Of a stretch of 64,000 nt of DNA, positions 22,451-33,806 are shown in pieces. Source of the DNA: Mangifera indica (lineage: Eukaryota; Streptophyta; Magnoliopsida; Sapindales; Anacardiaceae); the NCBI RefSeq assembly GCF_011075055.1, contig NC_058144.1, positions 16,297,807 to 16,361,806 on the forward strand, in the 5' to 3' direction. Position 1 is the stretch's first letter. Every line of letters begins with the position of its first letter. The notes beneath the pieces are model-generated. The model was given only the letters and a program-made list of their open reading frames with translations. It did no database searches and was not told the origin of the DNA. The position numbers were made by a program, and so were the translations under genes.

Positions 22451-24361
22451 CAAGCTATTGAAGAATCTCTTCAAGAAGATGAAGAAAATGTAGATTATGA
22501 CCATAAAGATGGAGCTGTCGAAGAAGAAGAAGAGGAGGTTATGCAAAGGGCCAATGAAGGAGAGATGTTAGTGATTAGAAGAGCATTGCATTCCAAGTCC
22601 TTTCCACATGAGGAACAAAGGCTCCAAATTTTCCAATCAAGATGCACCATTGGAGGCAAGGTGTGTTCTTTGATTATAGATAGTGGAAGTTGTGCAAATG
22701 TGGCTTCATCTACATTAGTGGAGAAATTTGGATTGTCTACCATACCTCATCCTCAACCATATAAGCTCCAATGGTTGAGTAATGGGACCAGCCTCCAAGT
22801 AGCCAAACAAGTACTTGTTTCCTTCTCCATTGGCAATCATTACCAAGATGAGATTGTGTGTGATATAGTTCCCATGGATGCATGCCATCTGTTGCTAGGG
22901 AGACCTTGGCAATTTGATAGAGAAGTAACTCATTATGGTAAAAAGAACACTTCTTCCTTCAAATTCAAGGGGAAGACCATTACTTTGCTACCTCTTAGCC
23001 CCCAAGAAGCTAATAAGACTATCAAAGAGAAAGGAGTTAGAAGGGAGAGTATGTATATGAATGGGCAGCAAGTAGAAAAGGCTCTTTTGAGTTTGCAACC
23101 TATCTTTGCATTACTTATACTTGAAGGGGAGCTCAAACATGAGAAGAAAGAAGCCCATCCCTTAGTTGAATCTCTCTTGGCCGAATTTGAAGATGTGTTC
23201 CCACTAGAACTTCCATCCGGTCTCCCTCCTATAAGAGGCATTGAGCATCAAATTGACTTGGTTCCGGGTGCACCATTGCCTAATAAGCCAGCCTATAGAT
23301 GCAATCCCATGGAGACTAAAGAGTTGCAAAGGCAAGTGGAAGAATTGATTGAAAAAGGCTTTGTAAAACCTAGCATGAGTCCATGTTCCGTTCCAGCCCT
23401 ACTTGTTCCTAAGAAAGATGGCTCATATAAGATGTGTGTGGATAGTAGAGCCATTAACAATATAACCATCAAGTATAGGTATCCCATCCCTAGACTTGAT
23501 GACATGCTTGATGAGTTACATGGTGCTTGTGTCTTCTCCAAAATTGATCTAAGGAGTGGCTACCATCAAAATAAGGATGAAAGAAGGAGATGAACGGAAG
23601 ATAGCCTTCAAGACTAAGGGAAGCTTATATGAATGATTGGTTATGCCCTTTGGCCTTTCAAATGCTCCAAGCACTTTCATGAGGCTTATGAATGAGGTAC
23701 TCAAACCTTACATTGGTGCATTTGTTGTTGTTTATTTTGATAACATATTAGTATATAGCAAAACTCTTGATGATCGTGTCTTGCATTTGAGAAGTGTTTT
23801 TGATGTGTTGAGGAAAAATAAGTTATATGGAAAAGAAGAGAAGTGTGAATTCTTTATAGACCAAGTTGTGTTCCTTGGATATGTAGTTTCTAAGGATGGC
23901 ATTCAAGTAGATCAATCCAAGGTAGATGCCATTAAAACTTGGCCCCAACCAAAGACTCTCACTGAAGTTAGGAGCTTCCACGGCCTTGCTTCTTTTTATA
24001 GGCGTTTTGTGCCTAATTTTAGCACTCTCATGGCTCCCATCACTGAATGTATGAAGAAAAATGGGTTTGAATGGTCCACGGCAGCCTCCAAAGCATTTGA
24101 AGAGGTTAAACAGAAGTTATGTGAAGCCCCCATACTTGCTCTACCTGATTTTGATAAGGTATTTGAAGTGGAATGTGATGCAAGTGGAGTTGGCATTGGG
24201 GCAGTCCTAACTCAAGCCAAAAGGCCCATTGCTTACTTTAGTGAGAAGCTCAATGAGTCCAAGAGAAGATACTCCACCTATGACAAAGAATTCTATGCAA
24301 TTGTTAGAGCCCTTGATCATTGGAGTCATTACCTAAGGCCTAAACAATTTGTGCTTCATTT
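22451..24361 (+). pseudogene. Protease, RT and RNase H start of the left arm (broken)
   Basis: Protease has the active site IIDSGSCANV and later LLLGRPWQFDRE. RT begins [14 protein letters not shown]. An extra A at about 23568-23571 (CATCAAAATAAGG) shifts the frame, and a TGA replaces Trp at 23634-23636. Downstream the frame runs through [12 protein letters not shown] to the active site, which reads YFDN instead of YFDD, then to RNase H ([14 protein letters not shown]). The frame is cut at about 24361 by a LINE fragment. The extra A and the TGA are also present in the right arm. Confidence 0.87.
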
Positions 24362-24640
24362 TTTTTTTGGTAAGTAATTATAAATTTATACCAAAGAAAG
24401 GATGTACAAATGCTTATCTAGGACAAAGCCCCTAGATTAAGCTTTACACAAGCATACCTAGGACAAGCCCCTAGGTTATGCCGAATCAAACAAGGAAACT
24501 CTAAAAACAAACAATGGATCAAAGTGATCCAAGGATACAACTCAAACACAAGCATACCTAGGACAATCCCTAGGTTATGCCGAATCACACACCCAAGAAC
24601 CAACTTTGGAGCAAAGTACATGGCAACACCTTACACCTAA
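24362..24640 (-). mobile_element. 280-bp LINE 3' end at the same site as LINE-C1
   Basis: The segment is the last 280 bases of a LINE in minus orientation: a T-run, the GGTAAGTAATTATAAATT tail and hairpin units. It matches the 3' end of LINE-C1 (33525-33804) with only two differences, and it joins RNase H at exactly the same base (TTTGTGCTTCATT). Its other edge joins integrase at AGCAA, a five-base string found in both partners. The target-site copy on that side is missing, so this is not a simple new insertion. Confidence 0.85.
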
Positions 24641-25401
24641 AGCAAGGTGGCTGAATTGTTCTTCAAGAAAGTGGTGAGGCTACATGGAATTCCAAGAACC
24701 ATAGTTTCGGATCGAGACACCAAGTTCTTGAGCCACTTTTGGAGGACATTATGGAGCAAAATGGGAACCAAACTCATGTTTAGCACCTCTCACCACCCTC
24801 AAACCGATGGTCAAACCGAAGTAACTAATAGGACTTTGGGAACAATCTTGAGGACTTTGGTTAACAAGCACTTAAGGGATGGGGACTTGAAGATTGCTCA
24901 AGCTGAATTTTCCTACAATAGGAGTCCAAGCGCAACAACCGGACACTCTCCATTTGAGGTAGTCTATGGCCTTAATCCCTTAACTCCTTTGGATCTAACT
25001 TCCTTACCTCTTGATGTGCAAGTTCACAAGGATGCCAAGGAGAAAGCTGCTGCCATGAAAAAGCTCCACGAAACCATCAAATCTCAAATCATGAAGGCCA
25101 ATGAAGCTCACAAGAGGAAGATCAACAAGCATAGAAAGCCACCCATTTTCAAACCGGGCGACTTGGTTTGGGTGCATTTGAGAAAAGAGAGATTTCCAAG
25201 CAAAAGGAGGAGTAAGCTAGCTCCAAGGGCTGACAGACCATTTGAAGTGCTTGAGAGGGTGAATGACAATGCATACAAGGTGAATCTTCCAGATGAAATG
25301 GGAGGAGTCTCGGCCACCTTCAACGTTGGAGATCTTTCATCATACATGGAGGATGGTCACCTTGAGGACTTGAGGGCAAGTCCTTCCCAACCCGAGGGGG
25401 A
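24641..25401 (+). pseudogene. Integrase core and C-terminus of the left arm, N-terminus deleted
   Basis: The frame from 24647 starts in the catalytic core ([23 protein letters not shown]), includes [10 protein letters not shown], and continues through the basic C-terminus (GDLVWVHLRKERF) to the purine tract. The zinc domain, the first catalytic Asp and the rest of RNase H are missing, about 800 bases by comparison with the right arm. This part is diverged from the right arm (about 4% in the stretch compared), unlike the RT part. Confidence 0.85.
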
Positions 25402-25462
25402 TGATGTATTCTCGGCCACTTCTCCAACTTTAGCTTCCAAGTCTCTATCAAATCTTCATTTG
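25394..25462 (+). repeat. Purine tract and 61-bp LTR stub (start of Y 3' LTR)
   Basis: GAGGGGGA (25394-25401) is followed by TGATGTATTCTCGGCC, the LTR start. The LTR stops after 61 bases at CATTTG, where an LTR in the opposite orientation begins. The stub differs at about five positions from the start of the 5' LTR of the same arm, more than expected if both came from one recent insertion. It is the exact piece missing from LTR G. Confidence 0.85.
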
Positions 25463-26455
25463 TGGTGCATATCCATCAAGGCAATGCAACAATTCACAAA
25501 CTCAAATCTGGAAATTAATGTTCATATGGCACAGCAGCACTTTGTCTTCCAATTTAACCAATCAAATGACCTCCAAAATATACAAAGTATAGATCATTGG
25601 AAAGGGTATTCAAAGAGCTTTCTAATGGTATATTATAGAAATCACAACTCAACCAACAAGGCATTCAAAACTTGTTTCAAAGTTTGATGACAAAATCTGA
25701 AAATGGCAAAATCACACACTGTGAACAGTATCCGGGCATACAACACACATTCACACTTTGGATTTCAAGGGTAACAAGAAAGTTAACCAAGGCATAAAGG
25801 AAATTTTCACCAACCTTGGGGTCTTCCACCACCAATTCTTCCTCCAAGATGAATTGGATAAAGGAAAAAACAACTAAAGAAAAGCTACAAAGCTTTACTT
25901 GAATATTTCATTATCAAAGAAGTCTAGCCTTTACAAGTGAAAATCCACTTTCATATACAAGAGCAAGTGGTGGCAAAAATTGGGCATTAATTTGACATGG
26001 AAGCTTTTCCCTTTATTTAAGCTTAACCATTCATTCAATACTAAGGCCATACCATATTAATTGAAGAAAACAACAAAAGGGAACAACTTTTCCCTAAAAG
26101 GTGGAACTATGTCCACCAACTAAAGTTAATTGCTTCCCTTTTAGTTGCAATCCAACTAAATGGGCTTCTTGGCATCTTGGGCTCCATTTAAGTGATGGAG
26201 GGCTGCCTCATCTACTTGGGCTTCAAGTGGGATTGTAGTTGGCTTCTTGGACTCATTTAAGTTTCCATTTCATTAAGGCCTTGGATGCAAGTAATGAGAT
26301 TGCACCCAAAAGTAAAGTTGGGCCAAGGTGGAAAAAGCAATGAATCTTTGGGCTTGCATGGAGCTAATTCTTCATTCTCAATGGTGGCTTGAGCCAAATG
26401 GAGATTTGATAGAGACTGGGAAGCTAGGGTTGGAGAGGTAGCCGAAAATACATCA
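25463..26455 (-). repeat. 3' LTR of element X (993 bp), inverted relative to its 5' LTR
   Basis: The LTR runs TGATGTATTTTCGG (26455) to TGCACCA (25463) on the minus strand. About 14 differences over 993 bases separate it from the plus-oriented LTR at 20072-21064. It follows ATTTG (25458-25462), the reverse complement of the CAAAT preceding that LTR. Paired LTRs of one insertion would be expected to show exactly this length, similarity and duplication, but in direct orientation. Confidence 0.88.
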
Positions 26456-26466
26456 TCCCCTCCGGG

Positions 26467-27906
26467 TTAGGAAGGACTTGCCCTCAAGTCCTCAAGGTGG
26501 CTATCCTCCATGTATGGCAAAAGATCTCCAATGTTGAAGGTGGCCGAGACTCCTCCCATTTCATCTAGAAGATTCACCTTGTATGCATTGTCATTCACCC
26601 TCTCAAGCACTTCAAATGGTCCATCAGCCCTTGGAGCTAGCTTACTCCTCTTTTTGCTTGGAAGTCTCTCTTTTCTCAAATGCACCCAAACCAAGTCACC
26701 CGGTTTGAAAATGGATGGCTTCCTATGCTTGTTGATCTTCCTCTTGTGAGCTTCATTGGCCTTCATGATTTGACATTTGATGGTTTCATGGAGCTTCTTC
26801 ATGGCAGCAGCTTTCTCCTTGGCATCCTTGTGAACTTGCACATCAAGAGGTAAGGAAGTTAGATCCAAAGGAGTTAAGGGATTAAAGCCATAGACTACCT
26901 CAAACGGAGAGTGATCGGTTGTTGCGCTTGGACTCCTATTGTAGGAAAATTCAGCTTGAGCAATCTTCAAGTCCCATCCCTTAAGTGCTTGTTAACCAAA
27001 GTCCTCAAGATTGTTCCCAAAGTCCTATTAGTTACTTCGGTTTGACCATCGGTTTGAGGGTGATGAGAGGTGCTAAACATGAGCTTGGTTCCCATTTTGC
27101 TCTATAATGTCCTCCAAAAGTGGCTCAAGAACTTAGTGTCTCGATTTGAAACTATGGTTCTTGGAATTCCATGTAGCCTCACCACTTCCTTGAAGAACAA
27201 TTCAGCCACCTTGCTAGCATCTTCAATCTTGGAACAAGGGATGAAGTAGGCCATTTTAGAGAATCTATCTACTACCACCATTATAGCATCCTTTCCCCTT
27301 TGAGTTCTTGGAAGAGCCACAATAAAATCCATGCTAAGATCCTCCCATGGCTGCTCCGGAATAGGTAAAGGCATGTAAGGACCAGGTTTGAAATGAGACT
27401 TGGACCTTTGACATGTGCCACACCTTGCAATAATGGCTTGGACATCACTCACCATCTTAGGCCAATAGAAATGCTCTTTAAGCATGTCTAAGGTCTTATT
27501 TATGCCAAAATGACCTGCTAATCCACCACCATGTGTCTCCCTAATGAGAAGTTCCCTAAAAGAGCTCTTAGGGATGCATAATTTAGCTCCTTTGAAAAGA
27601 AAACCATCATGGACAGAATAGTCTTCATATGCCCCTCTAGAACACTTCTTCATGATCTCCCAAAGCTTATCATCTTCATTGTAATATTGTCTCATAAGCT
27701 GGAAACCTAGAACTCTTGCATTAAGAATGGATAACAAGTAATGCCTTCTTGAAAGAGCATCGGCAACTACATTGGAAGAACCTTGTTTATATGCTGAAAC
27801 AAAGGAGAAAGACTGAAGGAATTCCACCCATTTAGCATGCCTTGAACTTATCTTATGTTGGCTACTAAGAAACTTCAAGGCTTGGTGATCGGAATGAAGC
27901 ACAAAT
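26467..27906 (-). pseudogene. Integrase and RNase H end of the right arm
   Basis: The frame 27102-27902 reads RNase H end ([31 protein letters not shown]), the zinc domain (GHFGINKT, CGTCQ) and the core start (DFIVALPR, SNRDTKFLS). The last motif has Asn where SDRD is expected. The frame 26467-26970 carries the C-terminal part (NRSPSATTDHSPFEVVYG, GDLVWVHLRKERL). The frame breaks between 26970 and 27102. This arm keeps the integrase N-terminus that the left arm lacks. Confidence 0.87.
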
Positions 27907-28513
27907 AGTCTTAAAAATAGTGTTCTCTCTCTAAAAAATCATGCTCTCCCTTCTCTCTAAAAAACCACCTTCCCCCTTTTCCTCTTTCTATTAGTTTGTG
28001 TCCTTCATACTTGGTTGTATTGTATCCATCAGGTACTACCATCCGGTCCAGTGACCAAGGTCACCGGCTCCCCCCCACCTCCAATTGTTGCATTAATCTT
28101 GCTGTCTTTCATTCAAATAGAGATTGCATTGGAGCCTCTTTTTTCTTTTGTTGAAGGTGTTGCTTCTAGTGCTTGTCTCTGTTAAGGATTCTGAATTTCA
28201 AACTCTTCCAGTTTCAGTTATCTATTCATCATTTCCGGTGCTTTTTTATTTTCCGTTTGAGCTTTGGTGTTCCCTCCCTCCTGAAATTCAAATTTTGGAG
28301 TTGTTGCTTATGCTTTGCTCTATTTCCTCTTTGGTGCATTCTGTCTTTTTCTTTCCGTGACAGTTTTCCTTTTATCCTTTTCAGGAAATTTTAGTCTGTT
28401 GTGCCCTTATTCTGCTCTGCTCTTACAGGCTGAGTTTGCATAGTTTTAGTCAATCCCCTCATTTTTTCTTATCCTTCCTCCCTCTTTCCTCATTCGTCCA
28501 TTACCTTTTTAGT
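27907..28513 (+). promoter_or_regulatory. 5' UTR of LINE-C1
   Basis: The segment is pyrimidine-rich at the start (ATGCTCTCCCTTCTCTCT, shared with LINE-D and LINE-C2) and contains a CCGG- and GGTCACCGG-rich patch near 28045-28070. No conserved protein is encoded. By analogy with other LINEs it should hold the internal promoter, but no specific element can be pointed to. Confidence 0.5.
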
Positions 28514-29857
28514 ATGTCTTCTTCTGTGTTGGAAAAGGCTACTGAAACTGTCCCTCCTTCTGCTACTTCTTTGGCTTCCGATGGAGAAAAGGATAAAAGG
28601 CTTCTTGGAGCTCCCTTTTCACCCCAAAGAAGTCATGTGCTAAGCTGGAATATTTTGAACCAAAAGGAAGAGATTCAAAGGGGCGTGTGTGTGTTGCTCC
28701 TCCTCTAGAAATTGCGGAAGAGGGTGCTACAAAATGGAGAACATGTGCAGTTGGCTTTTTCCTTGGCAAAAGACCTCCATTTTTGGCTGTTAAAAGAACT
28801 CTTGAGAAAATATGGGCTTCCTATGGCCTTATTGAGGTTATGACTTCTGGCCAAGGAGTTTTTATTCTTAAATTTCAAGATTTGGATGGAGCTTCTAGAG
28901 CGGTGGAAGTAGGTCAACTGACCATTGGTGGACAACCTTTCCTTGTTAGGAAATGGACTACAAACCTTCCCATGATGATCAATGATGTAAAGAAGGTGGC
29001 TATTTGGGTTAGATTGTATGGCATACCTCTTGAGTTTTGGTCTCCAAAAGGACTTAGCTACATAGCAAGTGCTATTGGGATTCCACTTTATGCGGATGCT
29101 GTCACGGAAGGAGGGACAAGATTAGAGTTTGCAAGGATATGCATTGAAATCAAAGTGGATGCGGAATGCCCAGAGTCTATAAGTTTAACTCTACCGAATG
29201 GTGAAAGCTTGGTGATCAATGTAGAGTATAGTTGGAAACCACTAAAATGCAATGGGTGCCAATGCTTTGGACACTCCACAGCCAATTGTTCTTTTGCTCC
29301 GAAATTTGAAAGTAGCTCATCTTCTTGGAAAACCTTAAAGGATGGGGCTGGAATGATAGTAGCTAAGAAACAACTCGGGAAAGATAACATGCTGAAGGTG
29401 GCAAATGGCAATGACAAGAAGGCCAAAGGCAAAGGTGTGGAGATTCATAATTTGGTGGAAAATACAAATAAGAATAATAGATACTCAGCATTAGCAAACT
29501 ATGAGTCCCATGAGCTAGCCAATAGGAGTCTAATGATGCTTGAGAAGGAAAACACGGAGAAAACCAATGACGGTGTTAATTCGGCAGGAGAAGGACAAAT
29601 GAGTGCAACTAGCACATCCAAGAATAGTCAAGGTATAGCAGCAAGTGGAATTGTTTCGGAGGGTGATGGAACCATAACAAATGGTGTGGAGGACTTGGAA
29701 AATGAGGGATCACCAACAATAGTCCCCATTTGGCGGAAAGCTAAAAGTGGATGAGATGGATCTTAGGAAGAATGAAATGGACATGAAGACTATGAACTTG
29801 GGGAAAAAATTGGCAAAGCTTAAGAAAGCAAATTCCCCTCCCACTTTATCCAAATGA
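28514..29857 (+). pseudogene. LINE-C1 ORF1 (two frameshifts)
   Basis: The ATG at 28514 gives MSSSVLEKATETV. The frame is lost near 28685-28696 at a GTGTGTGTGT run. It resumes as the DUF4283-like domain (CAVGFFLGKRPPFLAVKR, VFILKFQDLDGASRAV, GQPFLVRKWTTNLPM), followed by a zinc knuckle (CNGCQCFGHSTANC). A second shift near 29725 separates the tail (FGGKLKVDEMDL). The stop overlaps the ORF2 start as ATGA (29854-29857). Confidence 0.87.
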
Positions 29858-32800
29858 CCAAGATTGCATGCTGGAATATTAGGGGCCTCAATGCTCCTAT
29901 CAAGCAAAGGGAGGTAAGACACTTCATCAAGTATAATAACAATGATTTAATGGCTGTGCTGGAAACTAAAGTGGGGAATGATAAATTAAGTAGAGTGAAT
30001 GGTAATATTTGGAAAGAGTGGGAGTATGCTAATAATAATAATGTGCACCCTAATGGGAGAATTTGGGTAGGATGGAATAAGGAAACCATCAGATTGAATG
30101 TTATAGAGGAAAACCCTCAATTCATTCATGGGAAGGTTTGGTTAGTTAAGGAGAACTCTCTTATAGCTTTAACTATAGTCTACGGGTATAATCAACCAAT
30201 GGAAAGGAGAAGGCTATGGAAGGAAATATCTAGGTTATCCAATCAGATGAGGAAGAAACCGTGGCTAATTATGGGTGACTTCAATGCAATTAGGGGTTCG
30301 AAGGAGAAAATTGGAGGGGTGTCATGGGGAGATACTTATTGTGATGACTTAAACAAGTGTTGTGAGGAAGCAAACCTAGATGATCTACGGTATATGGGAA
30401 ATCAGCTCACTTGGAGCAATTGTAGTGAAGGACATAGGAGGATAGCATGAAAATTGGAAAGAGCCCTAGTAAATGAACATTGGAAAGATGCTTTTGAGGA
30501 ATCCTTAGCCATTTTTCTCAACCCTTCCATCTTTGACCATTCCCCTTGTATTGTGACTTGTGGAGGTTGTGAAAAGAGAAGGAATGTCCCTTTTAAATTC
30601 TACAACATGTGGGCAACTCATAATAATTTCCTTAATATTGTGAGGGAGGCTTGGAAAGAGGACATTGAAGGCAGCCCTATGTATAATCTCATCAGCAAGC
30701 TTAAGAGATTAAAAGGAGTTTTAAGGAGGCTAAATAGGGAGGGGTTTTGGAGAATTTCAGAAAAGGTGGAAGAAGCAAAAGATAGGTTGGAGGATGTTCA
30801 AAATAGACTCCAAAGCAACCCTCTAAATGAAGACTTAGCTAAGGAAGAAAAGGTTTGGTTGGAGAACTACACAAGCCTTAGTGGAGCTGAAGAATCTTTA
30901 GCTCGCCAAAAAGCTAAAGTTCATTGGCTTCAAAAAGGAGATCAAAATACCAAATTTTTCTTCAAATGCATCAAAGCTCGAAGGAGTAGGAACTCTATCA
31001 ATGGTGTGTGCCTAGATGATGGGACCTTTGTGAGTAATATGGAGGATGTTAAGAAGGAATTTGTTAACTATTTCAAGAAAGTCCTAAATTCCATGGTTTC
31101 TTGCAATTCTAATGTTGAGGAAATTCAAAGGCTGCTAAAATTCCAATTAGAGCTTCAAGAGAAAGAGAACATGATCAAGGAAGTGAAGGAAGAGGAAATC
31201 AAATCCATTATTTTTGCCATGGACAACAATAAAGCTCTGGGGCCAAATGGTTATGGTGCTTTCTTCTTTAAAGTTGCTTGGGAGATTGTGGGGAGTGATG
31301 TGGTTAAGGCTGTCCAGCACTTCTTCTCTTCGGGCCACCTACTCAAAGAGGTAAATTGTACTATTTTAGCTCTTGTCCCTAAGGTTGCTAACTCTTCAAG
31401 GTGTAAAGATTATAGGCCGATAGCTTGTTGTAATACCATCTACAAATGCATCTCAAAGATCCTTGCAAATCGTCTCAAAGTCATTCTCCCGAATTTCATT
31501 GATAAAGCCCAAGGTGCATTTGTGGGAGGACGGTGCATTGGAGAGAACATAATGTTGTGTCAAGATCTCATGCATAATTACCATAGAATGAGCAAAGACA
31601 AGAAGTGTGCTATGAAGATTGATCTCTTGAAGGCGTATGACACGGTTCATTGGGATTTCATCCTTGCTATTCTTGAAGCAATTGGTTTTCACGGAAAATT
31701 CATTGGTTGGATTAGAAGTTGCATCACAACTCCTTTCTCCTTGGGAATAAATGGTGAATTGGTGGGTTTCTTCAAAAGCTCTCATGGTCTTAGACAAGGG
31801 GACCCATTATCCCCTTACCTATTTGTCATGGCAATGGAGATCCTTTCCCGTATGCTTGGAGAACTCAAGAACATTCCTTCTTTTGGTCATCATTGGAAGT
31901 GTAAGAAGAACAACTTAACTCATTTGTGCTTTGCCGATGACCTTATTTTGTTTTGTAGGGCTAATGTTGATTCCATTACTCTCATGAAAAGATCCTTAAT
32001 CCTTTTTCATGAATGGTCCGGTCTCCAAATGAATTGCAACATATACTTTTCCGGGATTCCCCAAGAGGAGAAGATCAAACTCTCGGATTCCATTAATTTG
32101 GAGGTGGGAGAATTGCCTTTCAAGTATCTAGGGGTACCAATAACTTCTTCAAAACTCAAAAGAAGTGATTGCAAGCTGCTCATTCATAAGATTGTTGGGA
32201 GAATTACTTCTTGGCGTAACAAATTCTTATCTTATGCGGGTAGACTTTTACTTATCAAGGCTGTCCTATTTAGCATTCAAGTGTATTGGTCATCTATATT
32301 TATTCTTCCTTCAAGTGTTCATAAGGAAATAGATGGAATCTTAAGGAACTTTCTTTGGAGTGGTGTTGCTATGGATGGAAAAAAGGCCAAAGTTGCGTGG
32401 GATGAGGTATGTGTTCCTAAAGTGGAGGGTGGTCTTGGCATTATGAGATGCAAAGCTTGGAATAAGGCTGCCATCACTAAGAATATGTGGAAGATCCTCC
32501 TTGATAAGGGGAATTCACTTTGGGTGGAATGGATTAAGGCAAACAAGCTTAGAGGTAACTGTTTTTGGGAGATCAAACCGAATAGTGAGAGTTCATGGGT
32601 TTGGAGGAAGATACTAGGCCTTAGGGAACAAATGAAAACAAAGTTCAAGAAAATCATTGGCAATGGGGAAAACACTTTTCTTTGGCTCAATAATTGGCAC
32701 CCCTATGGACCGTTATTGGATAAGTATGGTACCCGGGTTATCTATGATTCGAGAATCCCTAAGAATGCTTTAGTAAATGAAGTCATTGATGAGCATGGGT

Positions 32801-33490
32801 GGAAATGGCCAGCGGCTAATTCTTGCCACCTTATGGAGATAAAGGAAGCTCTCCCTTGTTGCCCAATGGGAGGGGAGGATTCTTTAATATGGTCCCCTAA
32901 TACTAATGGCATTTTCTCTATCAAATTGGCATGGGAGGTAATGAGAAGTAGGAAAGACAAGGTTATTTGGCACAATCTCGTATGGTTTAAAAGGCACTTC
33001 CTAAGACACTCTTTCATTGTATGGATGGGTATTAGAGGTAAACTAATGAAAAAGGGACAAGTTAGTAAGGATCGGCCTTATATCCCACAATGTATGCCCA
33101 TTGTGCAATGAGGATCTGGAAAGCATGGATCATCTATTCTTTAGGTGTGCATTTAGCTCCCAAATCTGGAATGGAATGCTTAATCTTTGCCATCAACAAC
33201 TCATGTCTAGTCCATGGGCTTCATTGATTGCGGATTTAGCTAACAAATGGAAGGAGAATAGCTTCAAGAATATTTTAAGTAAGCTTTGTTTTGGGGCAGC
33301 CGTCTACCACATTTGGAAGGCTAGGAATGACATTTGCTTTGGAAAAGGTGGATTACCAAGAGAGAGAATTCAAATGCTTATCCAAGATTGTGTTAGAGTT
33401 AGAGTTTCTTGCCTGAAAAAGGTTAACAAGACTAGTGAAAATGTGCTAATTGCAAACAATTGGGGTATACCTCATGTAATCTTTGAATAG
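29854..33490 (+). pseudogene. LINE-C1 ORF2: endonuclease, RT, zf-RVT (one stop, one frameshift)
   Basis: The ATG at 29854 starts MTKIACWNIRGLN. The endonuclease motifs LETKV, MGDFNAI and FDHSPC are present. A TGA at 30448-30450 replaces the Cys codon found in relatives (RRIAC). The frame 30454-33111 holds RT (CFADDLILFCRA) and the region leading to zf-RVT. A frameshift near 33055-33065 moves the zinc cluster (MCNEDLESMDHLFFRC) into the frame 33101-33490, which ends GIPHVIFE. Two small changes therefore separate it from an open frame. Confidence 0.92.
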
Positions 33491-33806
33491 CTTTTGGTGG
33501 TGCTTGACTTGTAATAAGTATTGCTTTAGGTGTAAGGTGTTGCCATGTACTTTGCTCCAAAGTTGGTTCTTGGGTGTGTGATTCGGCATAACCTAGGGAT
33601 TGTCCTAGGTATGCTTGTGTTTGAGTTGTATCCTTGGATCACTTTGATCCATTGTTTGTTTTTAGAGTTTCCTTGTTTGATTTGGCATAACCTAGGGGCT
33701 TGTCCTAGGTATGCTTGTGTAAAGCTTAATCTAGGGGCTTTGTCCTAGATAAGCATTTGTATATCCTTTCTTTGGTATAAATTTATAATTACTTACCAAA
33801 AAAAAA

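Larger units (their letters stand above)
20072..25462 (+). mobile_element. Left arm of the X/Y inverted array (plus strand)
   Basis: This arm contains a complete LTR (20072-21064), primer site, gag, protease, RT, a broken RNase H with a LINE scar, the integrase core and C-terminus, a purine tract and a 61-base LTR stub. CAAAT precedes it (20067-20071) and ATTTG ends it (25458-25462). The LTR matches the right arm's 3' LTR at about 98.6% (some 14 differences in 993), while the stub matches it less well. I infer that the 5' part is from element X and the 3' part from element Y. Confidence 0.75.
27907..33804 (+). mobile_element. LINE-C1, full-length LINE with 14-bp TSD, inside RNase H
   Basis: The element is 5,898 bases, flanked by AATGAAGCACAAAT at 27893-27906 and 33805-33818. 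It has a 5' UTR, ORF1, ORF2, a 3' UTR and a poly(A) tail. Its ORFs differ clearly from those of LINE-D, C2 and L, so it is a second LINE family; LINE-alpha belongs with it. Its 3' UTR carries an extra copy of the first hairpin unit (33592-33609 in addition to 33691-33709). Confidence 0.95.

Noticed and set aside
24362..24640. Intron or splice product in the left arm
   Set aside because: The breakpoint lacks GT-AG limits and falls in an AGCAA microhomology shared by both partners, which fits a DNA or template-switch join better than splicing.
28124..28394. Hydrophobic ORFs at the start of LINE-C1
   Set aside because: They fall in the T-rich 5' UTR before the ORF1 start, overlap each other in two frames and are not seen in LINE-D or LINE-C2.
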